Shown here: positions 34,009-42,836 of the stretch, piece after piece
Layout of the letters: the number at the start of each line of letters is the position of its first letter
How positions within the stretch are numbered: the stretch's first letter is position 1
DNA from: Nitrospinaceae bacterium
Lineage (GTDB): Bacteria > Nitrospinota > Nitrospinia > Nitrospinales > VA-1
Assembly: GCA_021604505.1 (NCBI GenBank)
Contig: BQJC01000003.1
Location: forward strand, 186,001-250,000
Length of the DNA: 64,000 nucleotides
Direction: 5' to 3'
Notes under the pieces: generated by a model
Seen by the model: only the letters and a program-made list of their open reading frames with translations
What the model was told of the DNA's origin: nothing
The model's database searches: none
Program-made: the position numbers and the translations under genes

Positions 34009-34866
34009 TTATTCCGCCAAAAAAATTCCAATGGTGTCGTTGAATTGATTTTCGATCTGGTTCCACAACATAGGCAAAGAATTAACATCCATACCGATGG
34101 TTTCCCAGACTTCAGGTTCCAGATGAGGGATCAGAGGGCTTCCACTGGATCCCAATTGCATGCATTTCGCAAACAAGTCAGCGAGATTCAAAATGGCCGC
34201 TTCTCTGGAATATTCCGTAGCCTCCAAAGGACTGTGATGGTTTTTTAAAACCTCCGCTAAATTTGGAGGAAGTTTCCATTCTGTCAGCAAGGCGGCACCA
34301 ACAGGACCATGGTCAAACCCAAGAAGCTCCCGCTCCACTTCATAGTCAATTTTGTTTTCAGCATTGCACCGCTCCATAATTTCCCTGGCGTTTTCCGGAT
34401 GATTCTCAAAAATGATCAAACGGCCCACATCGTGTAAAATCCCGGTCAGATAATACTGCTCGGGGTTGGTTTCTTCGCAATTGATGGCAATGACCCAGGA
34501 AGCGATTCCACAACCGACGCTATGCTGCCAGAAGGAGTCCATATCGACGAATTCTTCAGGGATTCCTTTGAAAGCCGCCAAAACAAGCGTAGCCAGAGCA
34601 AGGTCGCGCAATTGCCGTGTCCCGACAATGGAAATTGCATGCGAGATCGTGTCAATTTCTGATGGAAAATTATAAAAAGAACTGTTTACAATTCTTAACA
34701 GCCGAACCGAAAGCGAAACATCGTTGCTGATGATCTTTGCAACGTCCCCAAAAGAACTCTCGGGGTCATTGATGACGTCATTGATTTCAAAATAAATCTT
34801 TGGCAGCGCGGATAATCGAATGGATCCCTTAATAAAATCCTGAGGGCTACCTGACATGGATTCCAT
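34009..34866 (-). CDS. HDOD-domain signalling protein
   Basis: A 285-residue protein whose main part (about 15-215) is an HDOD domain: LPKIYFEINDVINDPESSFGDVAKIISNDVSLSVRLLRIVNSSFY and an HD-like GILHDVGRLIIFENHPE. HDOD proteins usually lack enzymatic activity and act as scaffolds in signalling, often with histidine kinases. The C-terminal 70 residues add a helical cap. Its start (34866, or an ATG nine bases later) lies within the 3' end of the upstream gene, and the kinase follows two bases after its stop, so these three form one operon. Confidence 0.9.
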   Translation of the reverse strand: MESMSGSPQDFIKGSIRLSALPKIYFEINDVINDPESSFGDVAKIISNDVSLSVRLLRIVNSSFYNFPSEIDTISHAISIVGTRQLRDLALATLVLAAFKGIPEEFVDMDSFWQHSVGCGIASWVIAINCEETNPEQYYLTGILHDVGRLIIFENHPENAREIMERCNAENKIDYEVERELLGFDHGPVGAALLTEWKLPPNLAEVLKNHHSPLEATEYSREAAILNLADLFAKCMQLGSSGSPLIPHLEPEVWETIGMDVNSLPMLWNQIENQFNDTIGIFLAE

Positions 34867-35203
34867 CCATTCCCGGCATTTTCTTCAAGCGCTTAAGACA
34901 AAACAAGCGCATAAATTCAGCCACTGCCGGATGGTTCTGGTTAGTATGACAAAATAAGGCCTTCGCCTCCCTTTGTACCTTGGCAAGTTTCGCGGGATCA
35001 ATCTTCTCGGCCTCGGAAGTGAGTTTTCCTCCCTCCTCTGGTCCTTCGACATCGGCTTTTGTGATTCCCCAAGCCTTGAGATTTAAAATATGCTTCTCGG
35101 TGAGCCGGGTTCCAACAGGGATCAGTTCCCGACCCACATGATTCTTTACTTCAACCGCAAGCACCATCCCCGGTTTGAGCCGATTAGTTTTAGTAATGGC
35201 CAT
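34847..35203 (-). CDS. small protein with a beta-rich module seen in HD-GYP/HDOD proteins
   Basis: A 118-residue cytosolic protein. The first half (RLKPGMVLAVEVKNHVGRELIPVGTRLTEKHILNLKAWGI) is a beta-rich module that often forms the N-terminus of HD-GYP and HDOD signalling proteins. The second half is helical and charged. It overlaps the HDOD gene by 20 bases. Since the module is usually fused to an HDOD or HD-GYP domain, this looks like a split version of a two-domain protein, with both halves encoded in tandem. It probably contacts the HDOD protein. Confidence 0.75.
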   Translation of the reverse strand: MAITKTNRLKPGMVLAVEVKNHVGRELIPVGTRLTEKHILNLKAWGITKADVEGPEEGGKLTSEAEKIDPAKLAKVQREAKALFCHTNQNHPAVAEFMRLFCLKRLKKMPGMDGIHVR

Positions 35204-35493
35204 TTTGCCCCCCCAAAAAATGATCTGATGGATTGCATGGAATTCCGGAAACCAATAGCTTTTCGCTCAAAATCACCTTCTCCCGATATTTTATTATCGA
35301 CGAAAAAGCTTTTATTCTCAATAAGATATTAATTTTTCAGGCGGGAAACAGGAGGGCATCCTAAACTTTTGGATGAACCGGAATCAAATAAAACTTATGG
35401 TTTTTTAACCATTCAGGGGATTTTTTTCAGGAAATTCTGTCCATTTTTCAAGGGAAAAACAGAGCCCAAAAAGTCTTTGGGGGGGGGCCGGGC

Positions 35494-36153
35494 TCAGGAA
35501 GTGAGTTCTTTAATCAATTTCTCCCAATCTATCCTCTCGATTTCTTTTTTAGTGATAGGACCCATTTCCTTGAACTTTTGGTTTTCGGGATCATCCAGAA
35601 TGGAATCATCCTCAAACCTCATTTCAGAGTTTGGCTCATCAAAATCCGTATGGGGCTCCAAGGGTTTCTGAGTTTCATCCATTTTACCCTTATCAGCGGC
35701 TCGCCCCTGGTGGTTGCGCAACACTTCAAAAATCTGGTCAAAATTTTTGTTGATGGACGCGCCCAATTGTCCAAACTCATTATTGGCGGAAGCAAAATAC
35801 TCCTGGCTCAACTGGTAGTGAAGGAACCGATAGGAACTGATCTCATTTGCGCTTAGGTAATCTTCTGACGCCAGACGGTAGCGGTTTTCTTGCAGATAGA
35901 TTCTGCCGCGATACACACGGGCCAGAAAATGGCAGGGTTTAATACTCAACACCATGTTCAAGTTTAGAAGAGCCACCGTCACCCGGTTCTCTTCCAGGTT
36001 TTGCAGTGCCTGGTGGAAATGTTTTTTGACTTCCGGGTTCCAGTTTTCCTTTATCCTGAAAATCGGTTCAAACAAAGGGAAAAAGAAGCCTCCGATCTTG
36101 AACTGAACCCAGTGGTAAAATCCCCTTATTTTCCTAAAACTACTGCCAGGCAT
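35494..36153 (-). CDS. TPR-type protein, unknown
   Basis: A 219-residue protein. Residues about 45-130 carry TPR-like helix pairs (VKKHFHQALQNLEENRVTVALLNLNMVLSIKP, then ARVYRGRIYLQENRYRLASEDYLSANE). The N-terminus has a weakly hydrophobic stretch (FYHWVQFKIGGFFFPLFEPIF) that might associate with the membrane. The last 60 residues are acidic and disordered-looking (FDEPNSEMRFEDDSILDDPEN). The start at 36153 gives MPGSSFRKIRG. It stands alone, with about 290 unassigned bases on each side. Probably a protein-interaction scaffold. Confidence 0.75.
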   Translation of the reverse strand: MPGSSFRKIRGFYHWVQFKIGGFFFPLFEPIFRIKENWNPEVKKHFHQALQNLEENRVTVALLNLNMVLSIKPCHFLARVYRGRIYLQENRYRLASEDYLSANEISSYRFLHYQLSQEYFASANNEFGQLGASINKNFDQIFEVLRNHQGRAADKGKMDETQKPLEPHTDFDEPNSEMRFEDDSILDDPENQKFKEMGPITKKEIERIDWEKLIKELTS

Positions 36154-36483
36154 GGTTTCTCACCGATGACGCCAGGAACCCTCAAAAAGAGTATGGCATA
36201 TTGAAAAAACGGTTATTAGAATACCTAAGGAATGCTCCGATTCTATCCAAATTAAAAAAGCCCGTCAAATATTATCCGCAAAATTGAACTTATTATTTCG
36301 TGGCCCAACAAATTCCTCGAGTGCAAAAACAAATTTCTCCTCCTCGGAACAAAATTTTCGAGCGCCGTTTCCAGCGGATTATCCTTGGTTTTGAACTGTA
36401 AAACCCATTGCCAGCCCGCGGCCCCCTCCCCTAATTGATTAATTTCCTTGACGTTACAGCAATATTGTATTACTTTTGTACTT
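36154..36483. other. divergent intergenic region, no gene seen
   Basis: It lies between a minus-strand TPR gene and a plus-strand zinc-ribbon gene. TTGACG at 36448 with AT-rich sequence 17 bases on could be the promoter of the latter, which would make that message almost leaderless (ATG at 36484). Nothing else was recognised. Confidence 0.3.
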
Positions 36484-37425
36484 ATGCAATGTTCTAAATG
36501 CAGTTACATTCAATTCAAATCCTCCCCCAAATGCGCAAATTGCGGGTTTGATCTCAAGGGCCAGAAGTCCTCGAAAGCGGCCTTGGTGGAGCCGGAAAAC
36601 GGTTTTACCATTTTTGCCTCAGCGGGAGCGGCTACGGCCGTGGCTCATGCCACCCGGCCTGAAGTAGAAACAGACGCTCCAGAGGCTCAGGAAACGCCCG
36701 ATACCGAAGCGGAGACGGACGATCATCAGGAAGAGACCTCACTGGAAGCCCAGGAAGCCTACCTCACAGAATCCGGAGATTTTGAATTGGATCTGTCGGG
36801 AATGGACAATCCAGACGCTGAAGACTGGGTTGTGGGAGCCACCCTAACTGAGGACCTTGCAGAAATTTCAAAGTTTACTTCCGAAATGTCCCTGGAAAAT
36901 ATTGCTTCGAGGAGGAGTGAAATGCAAGTCCAGGGACTCGGATTCGACATGATCGGCGACATGGGCTCACCAGACACAGAGAGAACACAACAGGAAGAAG
37001 CACCTTCCTTCGATCCAGAACCCACCGTTGTCGATGAAGAAATGGCGATTGCCGAAATGGAACCCTACGCCCCGAAAAACAAGGCCGAACCTGACCTGGA
37101 TGAACGCGATTCTGCGCAGCAGCAGGATGAAAGTTCTTCCAGTTCCCCATCCGGCTCTCAAGAGGAAATCTCTCTGGAAACCGAATTGAAGCTGGAGACC
37201 AAGAACGATGCCAACAGCCAGGATCCGGAGAAAGAAAAAATAGACTTCCAGGACGGACCCATCGAACTGAATCCGGAACACGAACTGGAAGACCTCGACT
37301 TGGACCTGGAAACCGAAAATTTAAAAGACGAGGATGCCGCGAAGGATTCCCTCCCCGGCTCCGGTTTAACATTGGAAAACGACGACGAAATCAAACTCCC
37401 CACTGACGAAGACACCCCCAAATAA
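36484..37425 (+). CDS. zinc-ribbon protein with long acidic disordered region
   Basis: A 313-residue protein. The first 25 residues form a zinc ribbon (CSKCSYIQFKSSPKCANCGF, two CxxC pairs 11 residues apart). The rest is highly acidic and low in hydrophobics, rich in Glu, Asp, Pro and Ser, so likely unfolded, with short conserved-looking patches such as ISKFTSEMSLENI and FELDLSGMDNPDAEDW. The ATG at 36484 is preferred because it starts directly at the zinc ribbon. Bacterial zinc-ribbon proteins with disordered tails often tether partners; the partner here is unknown. Confidence 0.75.
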   Translation: MQCSKCSYIQFKSSPKCANCGFDLKGQKSSKAALVEPENGFTIFASAGAATAVAHATRPEVETDAPEAQETPDTEAETDDHQEETSLEAQEAYLTESGDFELDLSGMDNPDAEDWVVGATLTEDLAEISKFTSEMSLENIASRRSEMQVQGLGFDMIGDMGSPDTERTQQEEAPSFDPEPTVVDEEMAIAEMEPYAPKNKAEPDLDERDSAQQQDESSSSSPSGSQEEISLETELKLETKNDANSQDPEKEKIDFQDGPIELNPEHELEDLDLDLETENLKDEDAAKDSLPGSGLTLENDDEIKLPTDEDTPK

Positions 37426-37807
37426 AACCGTTTCCCCTGCACCGCCAGATTTTTTCATCCAACTTTAAAGTTGTTCACCCACTTCGGCCCTATCCCCGGG
37501 TAATAAACCAAACATCGAAAGCGGTACCATTTTCATTATCCCCTTCTCGTTGACGATTCCTCCCCATTTATTTGAATTTTATCTGGAGAAGGGTTTTGCC
37601 GGACTGCAAAAAAACTGGATTTTAACGGCAAATTGCATTATAAACGTAGGTTTTTGTGGTAAGTTCCTAGCTCATATTGATTCTAAATATTCACGAAAAC
37701 AAATGGACCGATGCTCCACCGGCCGGACGTCGGACCGGACAGGGCAATAGATTTTATAAATCAAATGTCAGTGCAATTTACTAAAAAACTAAAAACAGGA
37801 AAATAGG
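37426..37807. other. intergenic region, no gene seen
   Basis: An AT-rich upstream region of the aminotransferase/serA pair. An open frame at 37550-37750 has no ribosome-binding site and poor composition. The promoter was not pinned down. Confidence 0.35.
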
Positions 37808-38953
37808 ATGAAGAAAAGATACTTGCTCGCCCCCGGCCCCACCCCCGTTCCGGAAGAAGTTTCTCTTAAAATGGCGCAACCCATGATGCACCACCGCACC
37901 CCGCAGTTCAGCGCCATTTTTGCGGAAGCGGCGGAAGACGCCAAATACCTGTTTCAAACCAAACAGGACGTATTGATTCTCGCCTCGACAGGCACCGGCG
38001 GCATGGAAGGGTGCATCACCAATCTGTTTTCCCCAGGCGATACCGTTCTTGTCATCAACGGCGGGAAATTCGGCGAACGCTGGGGAAAAATTTCAGAAGC
38101 CTACGGCTTAAAGGTTGTCTGGCACAAGGTCGAATGGGGCCATGCGGCCAGCCCCAAGGACATAGAGTCCATTTTGAATCAAAATAAAGATATCAAGGGC
38201 ATTCTGGTGCAGGCATCGGAAACCTCCACCACCGCCGCGCAACCGATAGAAGAACTTTCCAAGCTGACCCGTGGGCGCGATGACCTTTTACTGGTGGTCG
38301 ATGCCATTACAGGGCTCGGCGTTTTCAACCTGCCGATGGATGAATGGGGGATCGACGCCCTAATCACCGGTTCGCAAAAAGCCCTGGAACTCCCACCCGG
38401 ACTTGCGCTCGTCGCTTTGAGCGAAAAAGCCTGGAAGTTTGCCGACAAATCGACTTGTCCGCATTTTTACTTCGACTTTAAAAAAGAAAAGAAAAATCTG
38501 GCCAATCAAACCTCCGCCTACACCCCGGCGGTATCGCTGGTCATCGGCTTGCGCGAGGTCTTAAAGGGCATCAAGGAAGAAGGCCTGGAAAGCGTATTCA
38601 AGCGCCACGACCGGCTGGCAAGAGCCACCCGCGCCGCCGTAGAAGCCATGGGCTTAAAACGCGTCGCGCCCGATTCTCCCGCGGACAGCGCCACAGGCGC
38701 ATTTGTCCCGGATGGTGTGGACGGTGGCAAACTGGTGAAAAGCATCCGCGATGACTTCGGCGTGACCCTGGCCGGCGGTCAGGATCAATGGAAAGGGAAA
38801 ATCGTGAGAATCGCTCATTTAGGCTATATAGACTCTTTCGACATCATCATTGCTATTTCCGCGCTGGAGATGGCGCTTGCTAAAATGGGGGCCAAGGTGG
38901 AGTTTGGCAAAGGCGTGGCCGCCGCGCAAAAGATACTGTTGGAAGGGTACTGA
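37808..38953 (+). CDS. class V aminotransferase (AGT/phosphoserine-type)
   Basis: A PLP-dependent aminotransferase, 381 residues, of the alanine-glyoxylate/serine-pyruvate family. It starts YLLAPGPTPVPEEV, and carries ASTGTGGMEG (phosphate-binding region), VDAITGLG (PLP-ring Asp) and the Schiff-base lysine in TGSQKALELPPGLAL. In several phyla without classical SerC an enzyme of this type makes phosphoserine. Its place immediately upstream of serA (75 bases, same strand) supports that role, though transamination of glyoxylate or pyruvate cannot be excluded. Confidence 0.9.
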   Translation: MKKRYLLAPGPTPVPEEVSLKMAQPMMHHRTPQFSAIFAEAAEDAKYLFQTKQDVLILASTGTGGMEGCITNLFSPGDTVLVINGGKFGERWGKISEAYGLKVVWHKVEWGHAASPKDIESILNQNKDIKGILVQASETSTTAAQPIEELSKLTRGRDDLLLVVDAITGLGVFNLPMDEWGIDALITGSQKALELPPGLALVALSEKAWKFADKSTCPHFYFDFKKEKKNLANQTSAYTPAVSLVIGLREVLKGIKEEGLESVFKRHDRLARATRAAVEAMGLKRVAPDSPADSATGAFVPDGVDGGKLVKSIRDDFGVTLAGGQDQWKGKIVRIAHLGYIDSFDIIIAISALEMALAKMGAKVEFGKGVAAAQKILLEGY

Positions 38954-39028
38954 TAACAACCCCTAAAATTTGCAGCAACTAGACCTAAAAGATAATTCAG
39001 GCAGGTTAACCATTTATCGGAGTGACTG

Positions 39029-40630
39029 ATGAAAGTTTTGGTTGCGGATAATCTTTCTTCCGCTGGAGTTGAAATCCTCAAAAACGAGGCAGGCATCGAG
39101 GTGGATGTCAAAACGGGCATGTCCAAGGAGGAACTGATTGCCGTCATACCCGCCTATGACGGCATTCTGGTGAGAAGCGCCACCAAAGTAACCGCCGATG
39201 TGATTGAAGCGGCAACCAATCTCAAGGTGATTGGCAGAGCGGGTATCGGCGTCGACAACATCGACGTGGCCGCCGCCGGCAAAAAAGGTATCATCGTGAT
39301 GAACGCCCCTGAGGGCAACGTGATCACCACCGGAGAACATGCGATGGCCCTGATGCTGTCGATGTCCCGAAACATTCCTCAGGCCAACGCCTCGCTCAGA
39401 AATAAAGAATGGGCCCCGAAAAAATTCATGGGGGTCGAACTTTACGAAAAAACCCTCGGCATTATCGGCCTCGGCCGCATCGGTTCCGTGGTCGCGGAGC
39501 GGGCGAAGGGATTTCATATGAAAATCATTGTCCACGACCCCTACATCCAGAAAGAGCGGGCCGAAAAACTCGGGGCCGAAGTCGTGGAACTCAAGGAACT
39601 GTTGCAACGGGCCGACTATATCAGCCTGCACACCCCGGGAATCCCAGGCAAAGCCCTGCTCGGAGAAGAAGAGTTTAATTTGATGAAACCGGGGGTCCGC
39701 ATCGTCAACTGCGCCCGGGGGTCCCTGATCGACGATGACGCGCTGATAAAAGCCGTCCAGTCGAAAAAGGTGGCTAAAGCCGCACTGGACGTTTACGCCA
39801 AGGAGCCTCTCTCTCCCGACAGCCCCCTGCTTAAAGTGGATGAAATCATCTGCACGCCGCATCTGGGGGCTTCCACTGAAGAAGCGCAGGAAAAAGTCGC
39901 CGTCGCAATCTGCGATCAAATGATCGACTTTCTGAAATACGGCAACGTCCGAAACGCCATTAACATGCCGTCCATCGACGCGGAGGCTCTCAAAAAAATC
40001 CAGCCCTATCTGGTGCTCGGTGAAGATTTGGGGGTTCTTGCATCGCAACTCATTGACAGCCCCATCCTCAAAGTGGAAATCCAGTACAACGGGGAAGTCG
40101 CAGGAGAAAATGTAGAACCCATCACCATATCCGTACTCAAAGGACTATTGAGCCGGTCCATCGACGGCATCAACATGGTCAACGCGCCCTTCATTGCAAA
40201 AGAACGGGGCATTGAAGTCCAGGAATCTAAAAGCAACGAAGTGCACGAATACACCAATACCCTGCAATTGCAGGTTAAAACCAAAAATGGCGACCGTAAC
40301 ATCACCGGGAGTATTTTTGGCAAGGGAGATCCACGCATCGTTAAATTCGATGAATATTTTCTCGAGGCGGTGTTATCCAAGAACATGCTGGTCCTCAATA
40401 ACATGGATGTTCCCGGCGTCATCGGAAACCTGGGGAAAACCCTGGGCGAACATAACCTCAACGTCGCCGGGTTTCATCTTGGAAGACTGAAGCAAAAAGG
40501 AAAAGCGATGGCGGTGATCAATATCGATTCTCCGCCCACCAGCGAAGCCTTACGGGTGCTGAGGGAAACCCCAAATATTCTTTCCGTCCACAGCGTGACC
40601 CTGAAAAACCAGCCAGACGCCGCCCAATAA
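39029..40630 (+). CDS. serA: D-3-phosphoglycerate dehydrogenase
   Basis: First committed step of serine biosynthesis, oxidising 3-phosphoglycerate with NAD. The 533-residue length marks the long form: catalytic and nucleotide-binding domains with GRAGIGVDNID, LGIIGLGRIGSVV, the catalytic Arg in NCARGSLID and His in CTPHLGAST. An intervening ASB domain (about 320-450) and a C-terminal ACT domain (NMDVPGVIGNLGKTLGEH) for serine feedback follow. GGAG precedes the ATG. It is cotranscribed with the aminotransferase and ends at a strong terminator. Confidence 0.97.
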   Translation: MKVLVADNLSSAGVEILKNEAGIEVDVKTGMSKEELIAVIPAYDGILVRSATKVTADVIEAATNLKVIGRAGIGVDNIDVAAAGKKGIIVMNAPEGNVITTGEHAMALMLSMSRNIPQANASLRNKEWAPKKFMGVELYEKTLGIIGLGRIGSVVAERAKGFHMKIIVHDPYIQKERAEKLGAEVVELKELLQRADYISLHTPGIPGKALLGEEEFNLMKPGVRIVNCARGSLIDDDALIKAVQSKKVAKAALDVYAKEPLSPDSPLLKVDEIICTPHLGASTEEAQEKVAVAICDQMIDFLKYGNVRNAINMPSIDAEALKKIQPYLVLGEDLGVLASQLIDSPILKVEIQYNGEVAGENVEPITISVLKGLLSRSIDGINMVNAPFIAKERGIEVQESKSNEVHEYTNTLQLQVKTKNGDRNITGSIFGKGDPRIVKFDEYFLEAVLSKNMLVLNNMDVPGVIGNLGKTLGEHNLNVAGFHLGRLKQKGKAMAVINIDSPPTSEALRVLRETPNILSVHSVTLKNQPDAAQ

Positions 40631-40631
40631 A

Positions 40632-40660
40632 AAAAGCGGCCCCGCCATGGGGCCGCTTTT
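40632..40660. terminator. bidirectional terminator between serA and the parvulin gene
   Basis: A perfect 12-bp stem (40632-40643 with 40649-40660), loop GCCAT, with A and T runs at the two sides. The flanking genes converge, so it can serve both. Confidence 0.92.
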
Positions 40661-40691
40661 CATGTATTCTCACTAAAAACCTGTCCCGCCG

Positions 40692-41270
40692 CTACGATTC
40701 GGAACTTTTCTCCGGTTCCGCGGGAACGCCTTCAGGCGCTTTTTGCCCGAAAACCTGCGCGATGATTTTATTGATCTTTTCCTCACCCAAAAGATTATAG
40801 ACCGCATTGGCGGATTTGAAATGCGGGCTGGTGAACAGACTCAGAACTTTTTTACTGGTGTACCCAAGCATCATGAATTCGTGGGCATAATTTTCAGCCA
40901 CCATCCTGAGAGTATCTTCATCGGCGTCTTCATCTCCCGTGGGCGGACCGGCATCGGGGTTGATGTCCGTCTGAATTTCATAAACATAAATCACATGCCA
41001 GCCAAACTCTGTCTTCACCGGACCCACAACCTGCCCTTCCTCAGCAGTGAAGGCGGCGACTTCAAACGCCCGGACCATCGCTCCTTTCCCAAACCAGCCC
41101 AGGTCCCCGCCGCGTTTTTTGGATGGGCATTCACTGTGTTGCTCGGCAAGGGATGAAAAATCTTCCCCGTCATCAATTTTCTGTTTTAATTCTTCTGCCA
41201 GTTCCTTGGAACTCACCAGGATGTGCCTGGCCTGAACTTTTTTGACTTTTTTTTCTTTTTGTTCGGACAT
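40692..41270 (-). CDS. parvulin-type peptidyl-prolyl isomerase
   Basis: A 192-residue PpiC-type isomerase. The rotamase domain (about 10-100) shows VQARHILVSSKELAEELKQKI, SECPSKKRGGDLGWFGKGAM and the end VGPVKTEFGWHVIYV, the standard parvulin pattern. There is no signal peptide or membrane anchor, so it is cytosolic, unlike SurA or PrsA. The second half (100-192) is an unusual acidic and helical extension. It is the last gene on the minus strand after the DUF1566 region and could help fold those proteins, which is speculation. Confidence 0.9.
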   Translation of the reverse strand: MSEQKEKKVKKVQARHILVSSKELAEELKQKIDDGEDFSSLAEQHSECPSKKRGGDLGWFGKGAMVRAFEVAAFTAEEGQVVGPVKTEFGWHVIYVYEIQTDINPDAGPPTGDEDADEDTLRMVAENYAHEFMMLGYTSKKVLSLFTSPHFKSANAVYNLLGEEKINKIIAQVFGQKAPEGVPAEPEKSSES

Positions 41271-41419
41271 GAGTTATTTTCCCGATGGCAAAAATAATAT
41301 TTAAAGCGTCAAACCTGATTCCCTTGCAAAACAGGAAGGCGAACCGCTTTTTTAATTTTGGAACTCACTTAGACTTGCAATTCAATCGATCTCGCAAACA
41401 ACCCGAATACCGCACTCTT

Positions 41420-42208
41420 TCAGTTCATATTCAGGGCACAACACTTTTTAAATTTTTTCCCCGATCCGCAAGGGCAGGGGTCATTAGGCTTAATTTTACC
41501 CTCAATGATCCTGGTCTCCGTGGGGGCCTTTAACAACTCCTCGCCAATTTTTTTGGCCTGCTTATACCTTTTCTTCAAGCGGTCAAAAAGGTCGGGGAGA
41601 GCCATATTTAAAGCCATCACCATGTCATTGTGCACCGGGTCCAGTCGGCCGTCCTCTTTCTCGCGGAGTTTTTCATTGAAGAAATAGGTGTAAGAAAAGG
41701 TCGGCGCCTGTTGATCGCTGTCCAATTCCAACTTATAAAAAGCCATTTTAATTTCGCGGTTATCGCTTCTCGGGTCCAGGTCGTAGGAATCCTCAGCGAA
41801 ATATTTTTCGTCATTGTAGGAAAATTCGAGCATCTCATTATTGCGCGGAAACATTTCAAAATAATTCACGTACCGTCCAGGCTCAAACATGAGATACGAC
41901 AAAGGGTTTTTCTCGCCGAACGCCTTGGCTTCCATATAACGTTGTTTGAACAGGACCAGCAACTCATCCGGAAGATTCTTTACGAACCCCTTGATGATTT
42001 CGGATTGGACTTTTGTCCACTTCGGCGTATTGGGAAGAGAGTTGGTGCTCTTGTTGAAATTGAGGAGGAAAATAATGCGGTTATCGCCCGTGTCCCTGTC
42101 GGAAAACGAAACGGTGACATGGTTGCAGTCGCAAAACGGATTGGTGCAATAGTAATCCTCCAGAACATAGGTGTTCTTGAAGTCCTCTTCCTCAAACCGG
42201 TAGGTCAT
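41420..42208 (-). CDS. SEC-C motif protein
   Basis: A 262-residue protein ending in a SEC-C zinc-binding tail (NDPCPCGSGKKFKKCC). The body (1-230) is not recognised; it has a cysteine cluster near the start (DYYCTNPFCDC) and an acidic, aromatic middle. The ATG at 42208 lacks a good ribosome-binding site. The frame stays open upstream to a strong AGGAGG at about 42267-42272, so translation may begin earlier at a non-standard codon. SEC-C tails occur in SecA and many stand-alone proteins, where they bind ribosomes or zinc. Confidence 0.8.
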   Translation of the reverse strand: MTYRFEEEDFKNTYVLEDYYCTNPFCDCNHVTVSFSDRDTGDNRIIFLLNFNKSTNSLPNTPKWTKVQSEIIKGFVKNLPDELLVLFKQRYMEAKAFGEKNPLSYLMFEPGRYVNYFEMFPRNNEMLEFSYNDEKYFAEDSYDLDPRSDNREIKMAFYKLELDSDQQAPTFSYTYFFNEKLREKEDGRLDPVHNDMVMALNMALPDLFDRLKKRYKQAKKIGEELLKAPTETRIIEGKIKPNDPCPCGSGKKFKKCCALNMN

Positions 42209-42289
42209 GACCGAGGACTTACTTTCTTCGCTGTTAATTATCGAATACGCTTCGATGACAAACCTCCTTTTAAAACATGGCCCAGCCTG

Positions 42290-42778
42290 TTAACTCGTGT
42301 ATCGCCCTGACGACAGTCCTCCAAGGTTTCTCATCGGCTTCGGCGCTTCGCCACTCAAATTGCGGACCGGACGGACGGATTCTTTCCCGATCTCTTCCTT
42401 GTTCGCCAGGTTCTCGTGCCCATAGCGGTAATAAAAAACCGCGGCGGTGCTATGCGCTCTTTCCAGATTCGTCCATGTGGAAAACCCTCCGCCCGGTGAA
42501 AAACTCGAATCGATAAAAATTTCCAAGCGATCGGTGTCTTTGATGTAAATATTCTCATCATAGATCCCTTCCGCTTCCTCCAGGGTGGGGAGTCTCCAGT
42601 TGTTGAACCCGGCAAATTTTTTGTCATTCAATTTTTGAATATAGTTTATCGCATCATACCAGTTCAACCATTTACTGGTGTCTTGAAAAGAATCCGTCTG
42701 CTTCCACATCAACTGTGTTTCAAAATCGGTAACGGTTCCATCGCCGTTATCTACAAACCTTTTTTTCTTTGTTTCCAA
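42290..42778 (-). CDS. DUF1566 (Lcl C-terminal type) protein A
   Basis: A 162-residue single-domain protein: RFVDNGDGTVTDFETQLMWKQ, then NWYDAINYIQKLNDKKFAGFNNWRLPTLEEAEGIYD and SFSPGGGFSTWTN. The start is TTG at 42778, with AGAAAGGA eight bases upstream; a longer frame to 42913 would overlap the neighbour and lacks a ribosome-binding site. No signal peptide is visible, so it should stay in the cytoplasm, unlike many family members known from surface proteins. The C-terminal 25 residues are Gly/Ser-rich and unique to this copy. Confidence 0.88.
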   Translation of the reverse strand: METKKKRFVDNGDGTVTDFETQLMWKQTDSFQDTSKWLNWYDAINYIQKLNDKKFAGFNNWRLPTLEEAEGIYDENIYIKDTDRLEIFIDSSFSPGGGFSTWTNLERAHSTAAVFYYRYGHENLANKEEIGKESVRPVRNLSGEAPKPMRNLGGLSSGRYTS

Positions 42779-42836
42779 TTTTGATTTCCTTTCTAAAGAT
42801 ACAAAAATAATTTCCCGGTAAAAAAGGTCGCTTTTT

